The notes below the pieces were generated by a model. That model saw nothing but the letters and a program-made list of their open reading frames with translations. It did not search any database and was not told the origin of the DNA. A DNA stretch of 64,000 nucleotides from Mesorhizobium loti R88b (GTDB taxonomy: Bacteria > Pseudomonadota > Alphaproteobacteria > Rhizobiales > Rhizobiaceae), in NCBI RefSeq assembly GCF_013170845.1, contig NZ_CP033367.1:744001-808000 (forward strand), in the 5' to 3' direction. Positions 22,448 through 31,797 of this stretch are shown piece by piece (position 1 is the stretch's first letter; every line of letters begins with the position of its first letter). The position numbers and the translations under genes are program-made.

Positions 22448-24034
22448 ATGCGTGATTTCCAGTTTCCCGGCCGCTCGCCGGTTCGTGCCACGGAAGCGCT
22501 TGCGGCGACATCGCACCCGCTTGCCACCCTCGCGGCGATCGACATGCTGCGCGCCGGCGGCAATGCCATGGACGCCGCTGTCTGCGCCGCCGCCGTGCAA
22601 GGCGTGGTCGAGCCGCAGTCGACCGGCATCGGCGGCGATTGTTTTGTCCTCTACTCTCCCGGAGGACAGGGCGAGGTGCTGGCCTTCAATGGCTCCGGCC
22701 GCGCGCCGGCGGGCGCCACCGTCGACTGGTATCTGGACAAGGGTTTTAGCGAGCTTCCGAAACAGGGGCCGCATGCGGTGACCGTGCCGGGCGCCGTCGA
22801 TGCCTGGAGCCGGCTCCTGGAAGATCATGGCCGCAAGAGCCTTGCCGAGGTGCTGGCGCCGGCTATCCATTATGCCGAGGCCGGCTATGTCGTGCATGAC
22901 CGCGTCGCCTTCGACTGGGCCGAGCCGGAAACCGACCTGTCGGCGGACGAACATGCCGCGCGCATCTTCCTGCCGGGTGGCAAGGCGCCGAAGGCCGGCG
23001 ATGTCCACCACCAGCCGGAACTCGCCGCGACCTTGCGGATCATCGCCAGCCAGGGCCGTGTCGGCTTCTATGAAGGCGCGGTCGCCGACGATATGGTGCG
23101 CCGGCTCAATGAATTGGGCGGGCTGCATAGCCAAGAGGATTTCGCGGCGACCAAGGGCGACTATGTCGCCCCGGTCAGCACTGCCTATGGCGGCTACGAC
23201 ATCCATCAGATGCCGCCGAACAATCAAGGGATGACAGCGCTGCTTATGCTGAACGTGCTGTCGGGCTTCAAGCTTGGCGGGCTCGACCCCAATGGCGCCG
23301 AGCGCCTGCATCTGGAAATCGAGGCTGGGCGCCTGGCCTACCAGGATCGCGACCGCTTCCTCGGCGACCCGAACCATGTTCCGGTGCCCGTGAGAGAGCT
23401 TCTGTCCGGCGCCTATGCCGACCGGCTGCGCGCCGAAATCAACCGCGACCGCGCCATGACGCATCTGCCGCGCCTGGACCTGCCGGGCAGCGACACGGTC
23501 TACATCTCGATCGTCGATCGCGACCGCAACGCGGTCTCCTTCATCAACTCGACCTATTATTCCTTCGGCAGCGGCGTCGTCGGCCCGAAGACCGGCATAG
23601 TGCTGCAGAACCGTGGCGCGAGCTTCCGCCTCGACCCGGCGCATCCGAACGCCATCGCGCCCGGCAAACGGCCGATGCACACGATCATGCCCGGCATGGC
23701 AACGAAAAACGGCCGCGTGGTGATGCCGTTCGGCGTCATGGGCGGCGGCTACCAGCCTTTCGGCCATGTCCATCTCCTGACCAACATGATCGATTTCGGC
23801 ATGGATCCGCAGCAGGCGCTGGATGCGCCACGGGTGTTCTACAATGATGATACTGTGGAGGCCGAGCGCGGCGTCCCCGCTGAGGCGCTCGAAGGCTTGC
23901 GCCGGCGCGGCCATCGCATCGCCGAGCCGGATCACCCGCTTGGCGGCGGACAGGTGGTGCTGATCGACTGGGAGAAGGGAACGCTGACCGGCGCCTCCGA
24001 TCCGCGCAAGGATGGGATGGCGCTGGGATATTGA
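22448..24034 (+). CDS. Gamma-glutamyltransferase family protein (Ntn hydrolase), cytoplasmic type
   Basis: 528 residues. GGT landmarks: AATSHPLATLAAIDMLRAGGNAMDAAV near the N terminus, STGIGGDCFVLY, and the autoprocessing site where Thr350 in SDTVYIS would become the N-terminal nucleophile of the small subunit. PNAIAPGKRPMHTIMP corresponds to the PGKRP stretch of the family, followed by MGGGYQPFGHVHLLTNMIDFGMDPQQALDAPR. There is no export signal, unlike periplasmic E. coli GGT, so it may act on imported gamma-glutamyl compounds inside the cell. It lies 130 bp after the amino-acid ABC permeases. ATG 22448 is chosen because sequence upstream of it is not conserved-looking. Confidence 0.88.
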   Translation: MRDFQFPGRSPVRATEALAATSHPLATLAAIDMLRAGGNAMDAAVCAAAVQGVVEPQSTGIGGDCFVLYSPGGQGEVLAFNGSGRAPAGATVDWYLDKGFSELPKQGPHAVTVPGAVDAWSRLLEDHGRKSLAEVLAPAIHYAEAGYVVHDRVAFDWAEPETDLSADEHAARIFLPGGKAPKAGDVHHQPELAATLRIIASQGRVGFYEGAVADDMVRRLNELGGLHSQEDFAATKGDYVAPVSTAYGGYDIHQMPPNNQGMTALLMLNVLSGFKLGGLDPNGAERLHLEIEAGRLAYQDRDRFLGDPNHVPVPVRELLSGAYADRLRAEINRDRAMTHLPRLDLPGSDTVYISIVDRDRNAVSFINSTYYSFGSGVVGPKTGIVLQNRGASFRLDPAHPNAIAPGKRPMHTIMPGMATKNGRVVMPFGVMGGGYQPFGHVHLLTNMIDFGMDPQQALDAPRVFYNDDTVEAERGVPAEALEGLRRRGHRIAEPDHPLGGGQVVLIDWEKGTLTGASDPRKDGMALGY

Positions 24035-24133
24035 GGCGACCGGGAGAACCGGTTTGCGATCGGCGATGCTGCCAGGATCGCAATCGTCTTCTGGGCTTTC
24101 TAGAAGCAGTCGTTTGAAACATAGTCGGTGACC

Positions 24134-25654
24134 ATGAGCACGAATTCAAAAGACCTCTCCCGCCGCCTCGCTGCCGGCGCCGATGATGCTCCGGCGATCC
24201 TGGCACCCGACAGGGCGACGCTCACCCATGGCGGGTTGCGCAGCCTGATCGCGGCTACCGCCGAGCGGCTGCATGCGCTCGGCATCGGCCGGGGCGACCG
24301 GGTGGCGATCGTGCTGCCGAACGGGCCGGAGATGGCCACCGCCTTCGTCGCCGTGGCGGCCGCCGCCGCGACGGCGCCGCTCAATCCCGCATACCGCGCC
24401 GATGAACTCGATTTCTACCTCACCGACATCGGCGCCAAGGCGATCCTTGTCGCGGAGAACGAGACCGGCCCGGCGGTTGCAGTGGCCGAGCGGCTCGGCA
24501 TCGGCGTGCTGCGGCTTGTCGTGCAACCGGACATGTCTGCTGGCAGTTTCACCATCGAGGGCGCGACGATCGGTCCGCAGGCGGCGCCCGATATGGCAGG
24601 GGATGGCGACATTGCGCTTCTGCTGCACACATCGGGCACGACATCGCGGCCAAAACTGGTGCCGCTCAGCCATGCCAACATCGCGGCCTCATCAGCCCAC
24701 ATTGGCGCAACCCTCGGCCTGACCGCCGATGACCGCTGCCTCAACATCGTGCCGCTGTTCCACATTCACGGCCTGATCGCGGCGGTGCTGTCGTCACTGG
24801 CAGCGGGCGGCAGCATCTACTGCACGCCGGGCTTCAACGCGCTGCGCTTCTTCCAGTGGCTGAGCGATGCCAAGCCAAGCTGGTACACGGCGGTGCCGAC
24901 CATGCACCAGGCGATCCTGCCGCGCGCGGCGCGCAATGCGGAAGTGCTGGCGGCGGCGCGCCTGCGCTTCATCCGCTCGTCCTCGGCATCGCTGCCGGCG
25001 CAAGTGATGGGCGAACTCGAAGCAACCTTTGGCTGTCCGGTGATCGAATCCTACGGGATGACCGAAGCCGCGCACCAGATGGCGTCGAACCGGCTGCCGC
25101 CGGGCCTGCGCAAGCCGGGCAGTGTCGGGGCCGGCGCCGGTCCGGACGTGGCCGTGATGGCACCGGACGGCCGGCTGCTGACAGCCGGCGAGACCGGCGA
25201 AATCGTCATTCGAGGGCCCAATGTCACGGCGGGCTATGAGAAGAACCCGGACGCCAATGCCACGGCCTTCGCGCATGGCTGGTTCCACACCGGCGACCAG
25301 GGCGTGCTTGACGAGGATGCCTATCTCCGCGTCACGGGCCGGCTGAAGGAGATCATCAACCGCGGCGGCGAAAAGATCTCGCCGCTCGAGGTCGACGACG
25401 TGCTGATGGACCATCCGGCGGTGGCGCAGGTCGTCACCTTCGCCATGCCGCATGACAAGCTTGGCGAAGAGGTGGCGGCGGCCGTCGTGTTGCGCGAAGG
25501 CATGAGCGCCAATGAGAACGATATCCGCACTTACGCCGCGACACGGCTTGCCGACTTCAAGGTGCCGCGCAAGGTGCTGATCCTGGAGGAGATCCCCAAG
25601 GGTGCGACCGGCAAGCTGCAGCGCATCGGGCTTGCCGCCAAACTCGGGCTTTGA
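24134..25654 (+). CDS. Acyl-CoA synthetase/AMP-dependent ligase, oxalyl-CoA synthetase-like
   Basis: 506 residues of the ANL superfamily. The ATP-binding loop is LLHTSGTTSRPKLVPLSH; motif A5 is ESYGMTEAAHQM; motif A7 is GWFHTGDQGVLDEDAYL with the hinge GRLKEIINRGGEKISP; the catalytic C-terminal Lys is in PKGATGKLQR. The enzyme activates a carboxylate as an acyl-adenylate and transfers it to CoA. Overall features resemble plant and fungal AAE3-type oxalyl-CoA synthetases, but substrate specificity is an inference. It starts at ATG 24134 (a GTG six bases earlier is possible) and its stop overlaps the region of the next start by a few bases. Confidence 0.85.
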   Translation: MSTNSKDLSRRLAAGADDAPAILAPDRATLTHGGLRSLIAATAERLHALGIGRGDRVAIVLPNGPEMATAFVAVAAAAATAPLNPAYRADELDFYLTDIGAKAILVAENETGPAVAVAERLGIGVLRLVVQPDMSAGSFTIEGATIGPQAAPDMAGDGDIALLLHTSGTTSRPKLVPLSHANIAASSAHIGATLGLTADDRCLNIVPLFHIHGLIAAVLSSLAAGGSIYCTPGFNALRFFQWLSDAKPSWYTAVPTMHQAILPRAARNAEVLAAARLRFIRSSSASLPAQVMGELEATFGCPVIESYGMTEAAHQMASNRLPPGLRKPGSVGAGAGPDVAVMAPDGRLLTAGETGEIVIRGPNVTAGYEKNPDANATAFAHGWFHTGDQGVLDEDAYLRVTGRLKEIINRGGEKISPLEVDDVLMDHPAVAQVVTFAMPHDKLGEEVAAAVVLREGMSANENDIRTYAATRLADFKVPRKVLILEEIPKGATGKLQRIGLAAKLGL

Positions 25655-25656
25655 CG

Positions 25657-26637
25657 ATGAAGATCACCATTTTCGGCGCCGGCGCGATCGGCGGCTATCT
25701 CGCCGCCAAGCTGGCGATCGCCGGCCGCACCGACCTGTCGATCGTCGCGCGCGGCGCCCATCTCGAAGCGATCCAGGCCAACGGCCTGCGTCTGATCGAA
25801 GACGGCAAGGAATTGGTGGCGCCGGTCCGGGCCGCGGCGAAGGCCGAGGAGCTTGGCGTGCAGGATTATGTCGTGCTGGCGCTGAAGGCCCATTCGCTCA
25901 CCCCGGCGCTGGACCAGATCGCACCTCTGCTCGGGGACCATACAGCTGTCGTCACCATGCAGAACGGCGTGCCGTGGTGGTATTTCCATGGCGTGGGCGG
26001 GCCGCTCGAAGGCACCAGGCTGAACGCGGTCGATCCCGGCGGCGCGATCTGGCAGCGGATCGGGCCGCGGCGTGTCATCGGGTCGGTCGTCTATCCCGCC
26101 GTCGAGGTCGATGCGCCCGGGCTCATCCGCCATGTCGAGGGCAAGCGCTTCTCGCTCGGCGAACCCTCCAGCGAGCGCAGCGAACGGGTCACGCTATTGG
26201 CCGAGGAGATGGTCAAGGCCGGCCTGCAGGCGCCGGTACGCGACGACATCCGCGGCGAGATCTGGGTAAAACTGTGGGGCAACCTCTCCTTCAATCCAAT
26301 CTCGGCGCTGACCGGCAGCACGCTGGCCGCCATCGTCGGCGACGAAGGCACCCGCTCGCTTGCCCGCAGCATGATGCTGGAAGCGCAGGCGATCGGCGAA
26401 AGCCTCGGCGTGCGTTTTCCCATCACGGTCGACCGTCGCATCAAGGGCGCTGGCGATGTCGGCGAGCACAAGACCTCGATGCTGCAGGATTTGGAGCGCG
26501 GCCGGCCGATGGAGATCGATGCGCTGGTCGGCGCGGTGCAGGAACTTGGCCGGCTGACGGACAAGCCGACGCCGACCATCGACGCCGTGCTGGCGCTGGT
26601 GCGGCGGCTGGCGGTGGAGCGCGGGTGTTACGGGTGA
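25657..26637 (+). CDS. Ketopantoate reductase family (ApbA/PanE-like) dehydrogenase
   Basis: 326 residues. KITIFGAGAIGGYLAAKLA is the N-terminal NADP-binding motif; VVTMQNGVPWWYF includes the conserved MQNG; the C-terminal helical domain contains KLWGNLSFNPISALTGST, with the catalytic Lys and Asn of ketopantoate reductases, and KTSMLQDLERGRPMEIDALVG, a very conserved family signature. Because rhizobia usually have several such paralogs and this copy sits with a transporter and an acyl-CoA ligase, it may reduce another 2-keto acid rather than ketopantoate. ATG 25657 lies 2 bp after the previous stop. Confidence 0.85.
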   Translation: MKITIFGAGAIGGYLAAKLAIAGRTDLSIVARGAHLEAIQANGLRLIEDGKELVAPVRAAAKAEELGVQDYVVLALKAHSLTPALDQIAPLLGDHTAVVTMQNGVPWWYFHGVGGPLEGTRLNAVDPGGAIWQRIGPRRVIGSVVYPAVEVDAPGLIRHVEGKRFSLGEPSSERSERVTLLAEEMVKAGLQAPVRDDIRGEIWVKLWGNLSFNPISALTGSTLAAIVGDEGTRSLARSMMLEAQAIGESLGVRFPITVDRRIKGAGDVGEHKTSMLQDLERGRPMEIDALVGAVQELGRLTDKPTPTIDAVLALVRRLAVERGCYG

Positions 26638-26758
26638 TGGGGGCGGGCTGAAGCCCGGGGGTAAGGCGTTCCACGGAAGGCGGGGATATTGGAAATGTCG
26701 TGCTTCTCTTGAGGTCTTTGAGCCATTCCTGACATCGCCAGTCTGCCGACGGAGTGTC

Positions 26759-27622
26759 ATGATGTGGATCGCCAATGCACACGAGAATGATTTCATGTTC
26801 CCAAGTCGCCGCGTTGCCTCGAAATTTGTCGTTCTCCTCGGCGTTTCGATCGGTGCTTTTTGCGCTTCAGCCGCGGAAAGTGTCGATCCCGCACTTGAGA
26901 AACTGATCAGCGGACCTCAGCGCTCACAGCCCAACAGCGTACGCGACAAATATCGCCATCCCGGCGAAGTGCTGACATTCTTTGGCGTGAAGCCTGACAG
27001 CACCGTCGTCGAAATCCTTCCCGGCGCAGGTGGATATTGGACCGAGATCCTGGCCCCCTACCTGAAGCGGAACGGCCACTATATCGCGGCAAATGGCGAG
27101 AAGGCCTCGCCTTCCGCTGAAGTCCAAAAAGACAATGCCGCCCTGGCAGCCAAGCTTGCCGCCGACCCAGCCGACTATGACAAGGTCACCGTCACTGAAT
27201 TTGCAGCCGACAAATATGCCATCGCGCCGCCGGGAAGCGCGGATTTCGTGCTGACCTTTCGCAACATCCACAATTGGATGAGTGCGGGCACCACCGCGGA
27301 CGCTTTCGCCGCCTTCTATAAAGCGCTGAAGCCTGGCGGCATCCTCGGGATCGAGGAGCACCGGGGCAAGCCGGACGAGCCGCAGGATCCGCTCGCCAAG
27401 TCCGGCTATGTACGCCAGGACGTTGCCATCGGTTTTGCGCAGGCGGCTGGCTTCAAGTTCGTCGGCAGCTCCGAGGTCAATGCCAATCCAAAAGACACAA
27501 AGGATTATCCGAGCGGTGTGTGGACCCTGCCGCCAACCTTCAAGCTTGGCGCGCAAGATCACGCAAAATATGCGGCCATAGGCGAGAGCGATCGCTTCAT
27601 CCTGAAGTTCCAAAAGCCATAA
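26759..27622 (+). CDS. Exported SAM-dependent methyltransferase-like protein
   Basis: Up to 287 residues. An N-terminal stretch SRRVASKFVVLLGVSIGAFC ending SAA before ES looks like a signal peptide or anchor. The following domain has methyltransferase motif I as VVEILPGAGGYWTEILAPYL, an acidic strand-4 region and the C-terminal strand GGILGIEEHRGK, as in COG4798-type predicted methyltransferases, several of which carry signal peptides. A periplasmic SAM enzyme would be surprising, so the domain may have a changed role. ATG 26759 and ATG 26762 both follow GGAG; a third start at 26795 would begin right at the signal peptide. It converges with the GGDEF-EAL gene. Confidence 0.75.
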   Translation: MMWIANAHENDFMFPSRRVASKFVVLLGVSIGAFCASAAESVDPALEKLISGPQRSQPNSVRDKYRHPGEVLTFFGVKPDSTVVEILPGAGGYWTEILAPYLKRNGHYIAANGEKASPSAEVQKDNAALAAKLAADPADYDKVTVTEFAADKYAIAPPGSADFVLTFRNIHNWMSAGTTADAFAAFYKALKPGGILGIEEHRGKPDEPQDPLAKSGYVRQDVAIGFAQAAGFKFVGSSEVNANPKDTKDYPSGVWTLPPTFKLGAQDHAKYAAIGESDRFILKFQKP

Positions 27623-27647
27623 GAACGAACCAGCGGACGGCAGTTGC

Positions 27648-29642
27648 TTAGGCGGCGCTACCAGTCTGGGATTTGCCAGGCAAGCCTGCTGCGGTATCAA
27701 GGAAGGTCGCGAGGGAGTTGTCGAAGCGGCCTGCATCGAAGGCCAGCGCATCATGCATGGGAAGGGCGGCCGAGAAGAGAAAGCCCTGCGCGATCATGCA
27801 ATCGAGCGAGCGGAGGATCAGGCGATCCGCGTCGGTTTCGACACCCTCGGCGACCACCTCCATTCCCAGCGTTCGCCCGAGGTCGATGACTGCCTTGACC
27901 AGGGCCTGATCTTCCACGGAGCTGGCGAGATCGCGAACGAAGTCCTTGTCGATCTTGATCTTGCGGATTCGGCTGTCCTTCAGCGAAACCAGCGTCGAAA
28001 AACCGGTGCCGAAATCATCCAGCACAATGGATATGCCCGCATCCGCCAGACGTTCCAGCTTTTCGTCAACCCTGTCGCGATCCACGGGCGCCTCTTCCGT
28101 GATCTCTATCTCGAGCATCGCCATGGGAATATTCTTCGTCTTGAGGCTGTCGAGGATCATTTCATCGACATTGCCTGCCTCGAGCTCGCGTGGCGAGAGA
28201 TTCATGGCGACCCGAACATGCTGGCGCCCGTTTCTCACCAGCTCTTCAATCATGGCGCAGCAGTTGAGAAACACCGTTTCCGTCAACAGGGAAAGCAGCC
28301 CGGTTTCACGCGCCGCAGTGACGATCTCAGGCGGCGAAATGGGTCCATGAACCGGATGTTGCCACCGCAGCAGCGCCTCGAAGCCGACGATTGCATTCGT
28401 ATCCAGGCGCACCATCGGCTGGAACCATGAGCAAAGAGTGCCTGTTTCAATGGCGCCGCGCAGATCGCGCTCGATGCAGTGCTTGCGTTCGAGGCCGCGG
28501 TCGAGTTCGGCGTCGAAGAGGCAGTATTGGTTCCTGCCACTGCGCTTGGCCGCATAAAGCGCGAAGTCCGCCCGCAGCAGCATCTCCGTCAGTCGTGGTC
28601 TCTCTGATACATAGATGCCGATCGATGCGCCGACGCGCACCGAATTCAACGCCGGATCCGGATTTGCGACGGCCGCGATGAGCGACGATGCAAGTTCGTC
28701 GATCGACGGCACGGATTTGCTGGCTGGAAAGAGCAGCACGAACTCGTCACCGCCGATACGCGAAATGGTTGCCCCTGGCGGCGCATGGTTTTCTATTCTG
28801 CGCGCAACCCGGACCAGCAGGTCATCGCCGATATTGTGACCATAGGTGTCGTTGACGGATTTGAAGCCGTCCAGGTCGATCAGCATGGCCACGAACGGAC
28901 CGTCGGCAAGTCCGAGTTGGCGGATAGCCTGCTCGAGCCCGTAGCGGTTGAGCAAATTCGTCAGCGGATCGCGCCTGGAGTTTCGTTCCATCTCGGTCGC
29001 GAATTCCTTCGCCTCGTATTTGAGGCGGCTCGCCTCGCGAAAGCGGGCTTGTCCGAGAAGCGCGCTTCGGATCATTCCAGCGAGAAAGAGCAGGACCGTG
29101 AAAGCCAGAATATAATTTTCGATACCGCCTTTTGCTGAGAGGCATCCGATAGTGATCAAGAGCGGCAGTGTCATGAAGTTGATCGAGGACGGCGCGTATG
29201 AGGTTCCGTAGGTGACCGAACCGGCCGACGCGCCGGCCAGAACGATCAGATAGATCGGCGCCTGGGGCGTGGTGTATCCATCGGTCAGCACGGCCAGAAA
29301 AGACCAGGCGATGCCCGACGTCAGAGCCAGCATCCCATAAGAAGAAAGCCGTGCACCGGCCAGCCTCAGCCTGCTGTTGGCCGTATCCGATTGGGAGAGA
29401 GCAAGTGCTATGCGTGCGCAATTTATCGTGCCGACCGCGGCAAACCACAGCACCGCCGCAAGCCCGCCGCCCGAAAGCATCTGCACGGCCAGGATCAGGG
29501 CCGAGAGAACCGTGCCGATAGGCATCGAAATGAAGATCCCCGTCCTCAGATCAGCCAACTGATCCCGGAGAATCCCAACGTCCACGGATTCACTCTGCCC
29601 TTGAGGGGCGGACCCTGGAACAGGCTGCTTGGAATGCCTCAT
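27648..29642 (-). CDS. Membrane-bound GGDEF-EAL cyclic-di-GMP signalling protein
   Basis: 664 residues. About residues 25-200 hold several hydrophobic helices forming a membrane sensory region. A GGDEF domain follows at about 240-395: the diguanylate cyclase active site is SRIGGDEFVLLFP, intact, with DLDGFKSVNDTYGHNIGD upstream. The EAL phosphodiesterase domain at about 410-655 has FEALLRW (EAL motif), LDDFGTGFSTLVSL and KIDKDFVRDL, all key metal- and loop-6 residues. Both active sites appear intact, so it could make or break c-di-GMP; net activity cannot be read. It is transcribed alone and converges with the methyltransferase-like gene. Confidence 0.92.
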   Translation of the reverse strand: MRHSKQPVPGSAPQGQSESVDVGILRDQLADLRTGIFISMPIGTVLSALILAVQMLSGGGLAAVLWFAAVGTINCARIALALSQSDTANSRLRLAGARLSSYGMLALTSGIAWSFLAVLTDGYTTPQAPIYLIVLAGASAGSVTYGTSYAPSSINFMTLPLLITIGCLSAKGGIENYILAFTVLLFLAGMIRSALLGQARFREASRLKYEAKEFATEMERNSRRDPLTNLLNRYGLEQAIRQLGLADGPFVAMLIDLDGFKSVNDTYGHNIGDDLLVRVARRIENHAPPGATISRIGGDEFVLLFPASKSVPSIDELASSLIAAVANPDPALNSVRVGASIGIYVSERPRLTEMLLRADFALYAAKRSGRNQYCLFDAELDRGLERKHCIERDLRGAIETGTLCSWFQPMVRLDTNAIVGFEALLRWQHPVHGPISPPEIVTAARETGLLSLLTETVFLNCCAMIEELVRNGRQHVRVAMNLSPRELEAGNVDEMILDSLKTKNIPMAMLEIEITEEAPVDRDRVDEKLERLADAGISIVLDDFGTGFSTLVSLKDSRIRKIKIDKDFVRDLASSVEDQALVKAVIDLGRTLGMEVVAEGVETDADRLILRSLDCMIAQGFLFSAALPMHDALAFDAGRFDNSLATFLDTAAGLPGKSQTGSAA

Positions 29643-29846
29643 AGTGCCAAGTGGCTAGGCTAGTGGGGTGAAAATCGCGTTAAGGATTTCAGCAGCTTAC
29701 AGTGCAATCGCTGGATTTCTGGCGAGCGCCACGTTCTTGTGCCCGCCCGCCAGAAGCGGACGGACCCATATGCTTACGAAGGCACCCCGGGGCGCGCTTG
29801 CTCGCACCGTGATGCTGAAGGCGCTGACGATCGAGCGCGGGCGGGT

Positions 29847-30686
29847 TCAGTTGGTGCTGGCTTTGGGTGTAAACCCGCACTGCTTCTGTTCCATATCGAT
29901 CTGCTTCGTGATGCGGATGGCGTTCTGTGCGTAGGCCTCGGTCACGGAGCCGCTATTCACGGTCTTGTCCTTCAGCGGACTGACGCCTGCGCAGAGGTGG
30001 AAGACATGCGGCTCCGAGGACTTCTTGGCTCCGTTTTCGGGCGCTATCCAGTAAACGACATCCTGACCGGCCGGGTGGTTCGCGTCCTGCGTCGCCGCTG
30101 TCACCGCGGCGCTGTCCGTGGCGATCGCCTGCGCCTGAGCGGCGACATCGGGCGAACAGGCGGTGGTGGGCTGGCCCGACTTGATCTGGGCCGCGCATGC
30201 GTTCATGTCCTGGGTGTACTGTTCGACCGACGGAGGCTTGATGCTGACCCCCGTTATCGCGGCGACCACGGCCAGTACAGCACCGAGGCCGCCGGCAATC
30301 TTCTTGGTCTGCGGATCCATATTCTTGTCGGTGAGGATCAGGAAAACCAGCGGGAGGAAGGCGATCAGCGTGATGATGGCGCCGAGCTGGTTTTGGAAGA
30401 AGAAACTGGCCGTGTCGGATGCACGGGCCGGATCGTGCCTGTTGGCCGCCTTCCACAGCAAGTTGCCAGCAATTGCGAAAATCGCGATGCCGACCAGAAG
30501 GCCGATGATCAGTGGCAGGTGTCCCTGGTCGAACTTGTTCTGGCGAAGCAGAACAATCCCGTAGATTTCGCCGCCAATCGCCACGATCCATGAGAGTGCG
30601 GCGAACAGGCGAAGACGCGTGGCGGAGGACTTCTGGCCCTGCGTCGCTTGCCAATCCTTGGTAACGTCTGGCTTGTTGTCGGTCAT
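29847..30686 (-). CDS. Hypothetical four-helix membrane protein
   Basis: 279 residues. The first 160 residues have four likely transmembrane helices (LRLFAALSWIVAIGGEIYGIVLL; LPLIIGLLVGIAIFAIAGNLLW; LGAIITLIAFLPLVFLILT; IAGGLGAVLAVVAAITGVSI). The C-terminal part is soluble, with three well-spaced cysteines (one in MNACAAQ, one in TTACSPD, one in FHLCAGV) and another at KQCGF that could form disulfides if periplasmic. No known domain is recognised. Natural codon composition and a GGGGGA-like ribosome site support that it is a real gene. It stands alone between the c-di-GMP protein and the Liv operon. Confidence 0.7.
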   Translation of the reverse strand: MTDNKPDVTKDWQATQGQKSSATRLRLFAALSWIVAIGGEIYGIVLLRQNKFDQGHLPLIIGLLVGIAIFAIAGNLLWKAANRHDPARASDTASFFFQNQLGAIITLIAFLPLVFLILTDKNMDPQTKKIAGGLGAVLAVVAAITGVSIKPPSVEQYTQDMNACAAQIKSGQPTTACSPDVAAQAQAIATDSAAVTAATQDANHPAGQDVVYWIAPENGAKKSSEPHVFHLCAGVSPLKDKTVNSGSVTEAYAQNAIRITKQIDMEQKQCGFTPKASTN

Positions 30687-30824
30687 TGATCAAATCCCCC
30701 GAGCGCCACAGCAGCCCTCATCTCTATCCATATTGCGCATGAGTGAACCCGTCCATACCCACGGAGACAGACGCCTCGTTTCCCCGGCGGTCACCTCAAT
30801 CGCGCGCAGTCGATCTGGCACTGA

Positions 30825-31796
30825 TCAGTCCTTGCCCGGCCGCCCGAGCACCCGCGCGTAAAGTTCGCCGACGATGCCGCGCCGGAAGATCAGCACGCAC
30901 ACCATGAAGATCAGCCCGGTGGCGATTGTCACCGGGAAACCCGAGGTGGCAAGCGTGTTTTCCAGGCCGACGACGAGGCTGGCGCCGATGATCGGCCCAA
31001 CCATCGTGCCGATGCCGCCGAGCAGCGTCATCAGGATCACCTCGCCCGACATCTGCCAGGTGACGTCGGTCAGCGTGGCAAACTGGAAAACGATCGCCTT
31101 GAGCGAACCTGCCAGCCCGGCAAGTGCTGCCGACATGACGAAGGCGCCGAGCTTGTAATTGGCGACGGAATAGCCCAGCGAAATGGCGCGGTTCTCGTTT
31201 TCCCGGATCGAGCGCAGGATCATGCCGAAGGGCGAGTTGACGATGCGCCAGATGGCGAAGACGCCGAGCAGGACCACCGCCAGCACGAAATAGTACATGT
31301 TCAGCGAGACGTTCAGGTCCAGAACCCCAAGCAGCATGCCGCGCGGCACGCCCTGGATGCCGTCCTCGCCTTGCGTGAAGGGCGCCTGGACGCAGAAGAA
31401 GAAGAACATCTGAGACAGCGCCAGCGTGATCATGGCGAAATAGATGCCTTGCCGGCGAATGGCGAAGAAGCCCATGACAAGGCCGAGCAGGGCTGCACCC
31501 GCCATGCCGAGCAGGATACCGGCTTCCGGCGGCCAGCCCCACACCTTGACGGCATGCGCGGTGAAATAGGCCGCACCGCCAAAGAAGGTCGCGTGGCCGA
31601 ACGACAGGAGGCCAGTATAGCCGAGCAGGAGATTGAACGCGCAGGCGAACAGCGCGAAGCAAAGCATCTTCATCAGGAAGATCGGATAGACCAGGAAAGG
31701 CGCCACCAGCAGCGCCAGTATGCCGAGCCCGACCAGCGTCCATTCAAGCCAGCCTGAGGTTCTGGCCGATGTCTCGCGAAGCGACAGTTCGGCCAT
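30825..31796 (-). CDS. livM: Branched-chain amino-acid ABC transporter permease LivM
   Basis: 323 residues and about ten hydrophobic helices. CAFNLLLGYTGLLSFGHATFFG is the LivM family motif; the cytoplasmic loop ENENRAISLGYSVANYKLGAF and the C-terminal GGIGTMVGPIIGASLV are likewise typical. It pairs with LivH in the inner membrane to import branched-chain amino acids or related ligands. ATG 31796 is chosen because it follows the LivH stop by one base (TGACATG). The substrate is set by the binding protein at 34187, the first gene of this operon, and may be an aromatic or amide compound instead. Confidence 0.92.
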   Translation of the reverse strand: MAELSLRETSARTSGWLEWTLVGLGILALLVAPFLVYPIFLMKMLCFALFACAFNLLLGYTGLLSFGHATFFGGAAYFTAHAVKVWGWPPEAGILLGMAGAALLGLVMGFFAIRRQGIYFAMITLALSQMFFFFCVQAPFTQGEDGIQGVPRGMLLGVLDLNVSLNMYYFVLAVVLLGVFAIWRIVNSPFGMILRSIRENENRAISLGYSVANYKLGAFVMSAALAGLAGSLKAIVFQFATLTDVTWQMSGEVILMTLLGGIGTMVGPIIGASLVVGLENTLATSGFPVTIATGLIFMVCVLIFRRGIVGELYARVLGRPGKD

Positions 31797-31797
31797 G

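Noticed and set aside
22259..23935. 558-codon minus-strand open frame
   Set aside because: It is antisense to the gamma-glutamyltransferase gene, His/Arg/Ala-rich, has no motif, and reflects codon bias of the sense gene.
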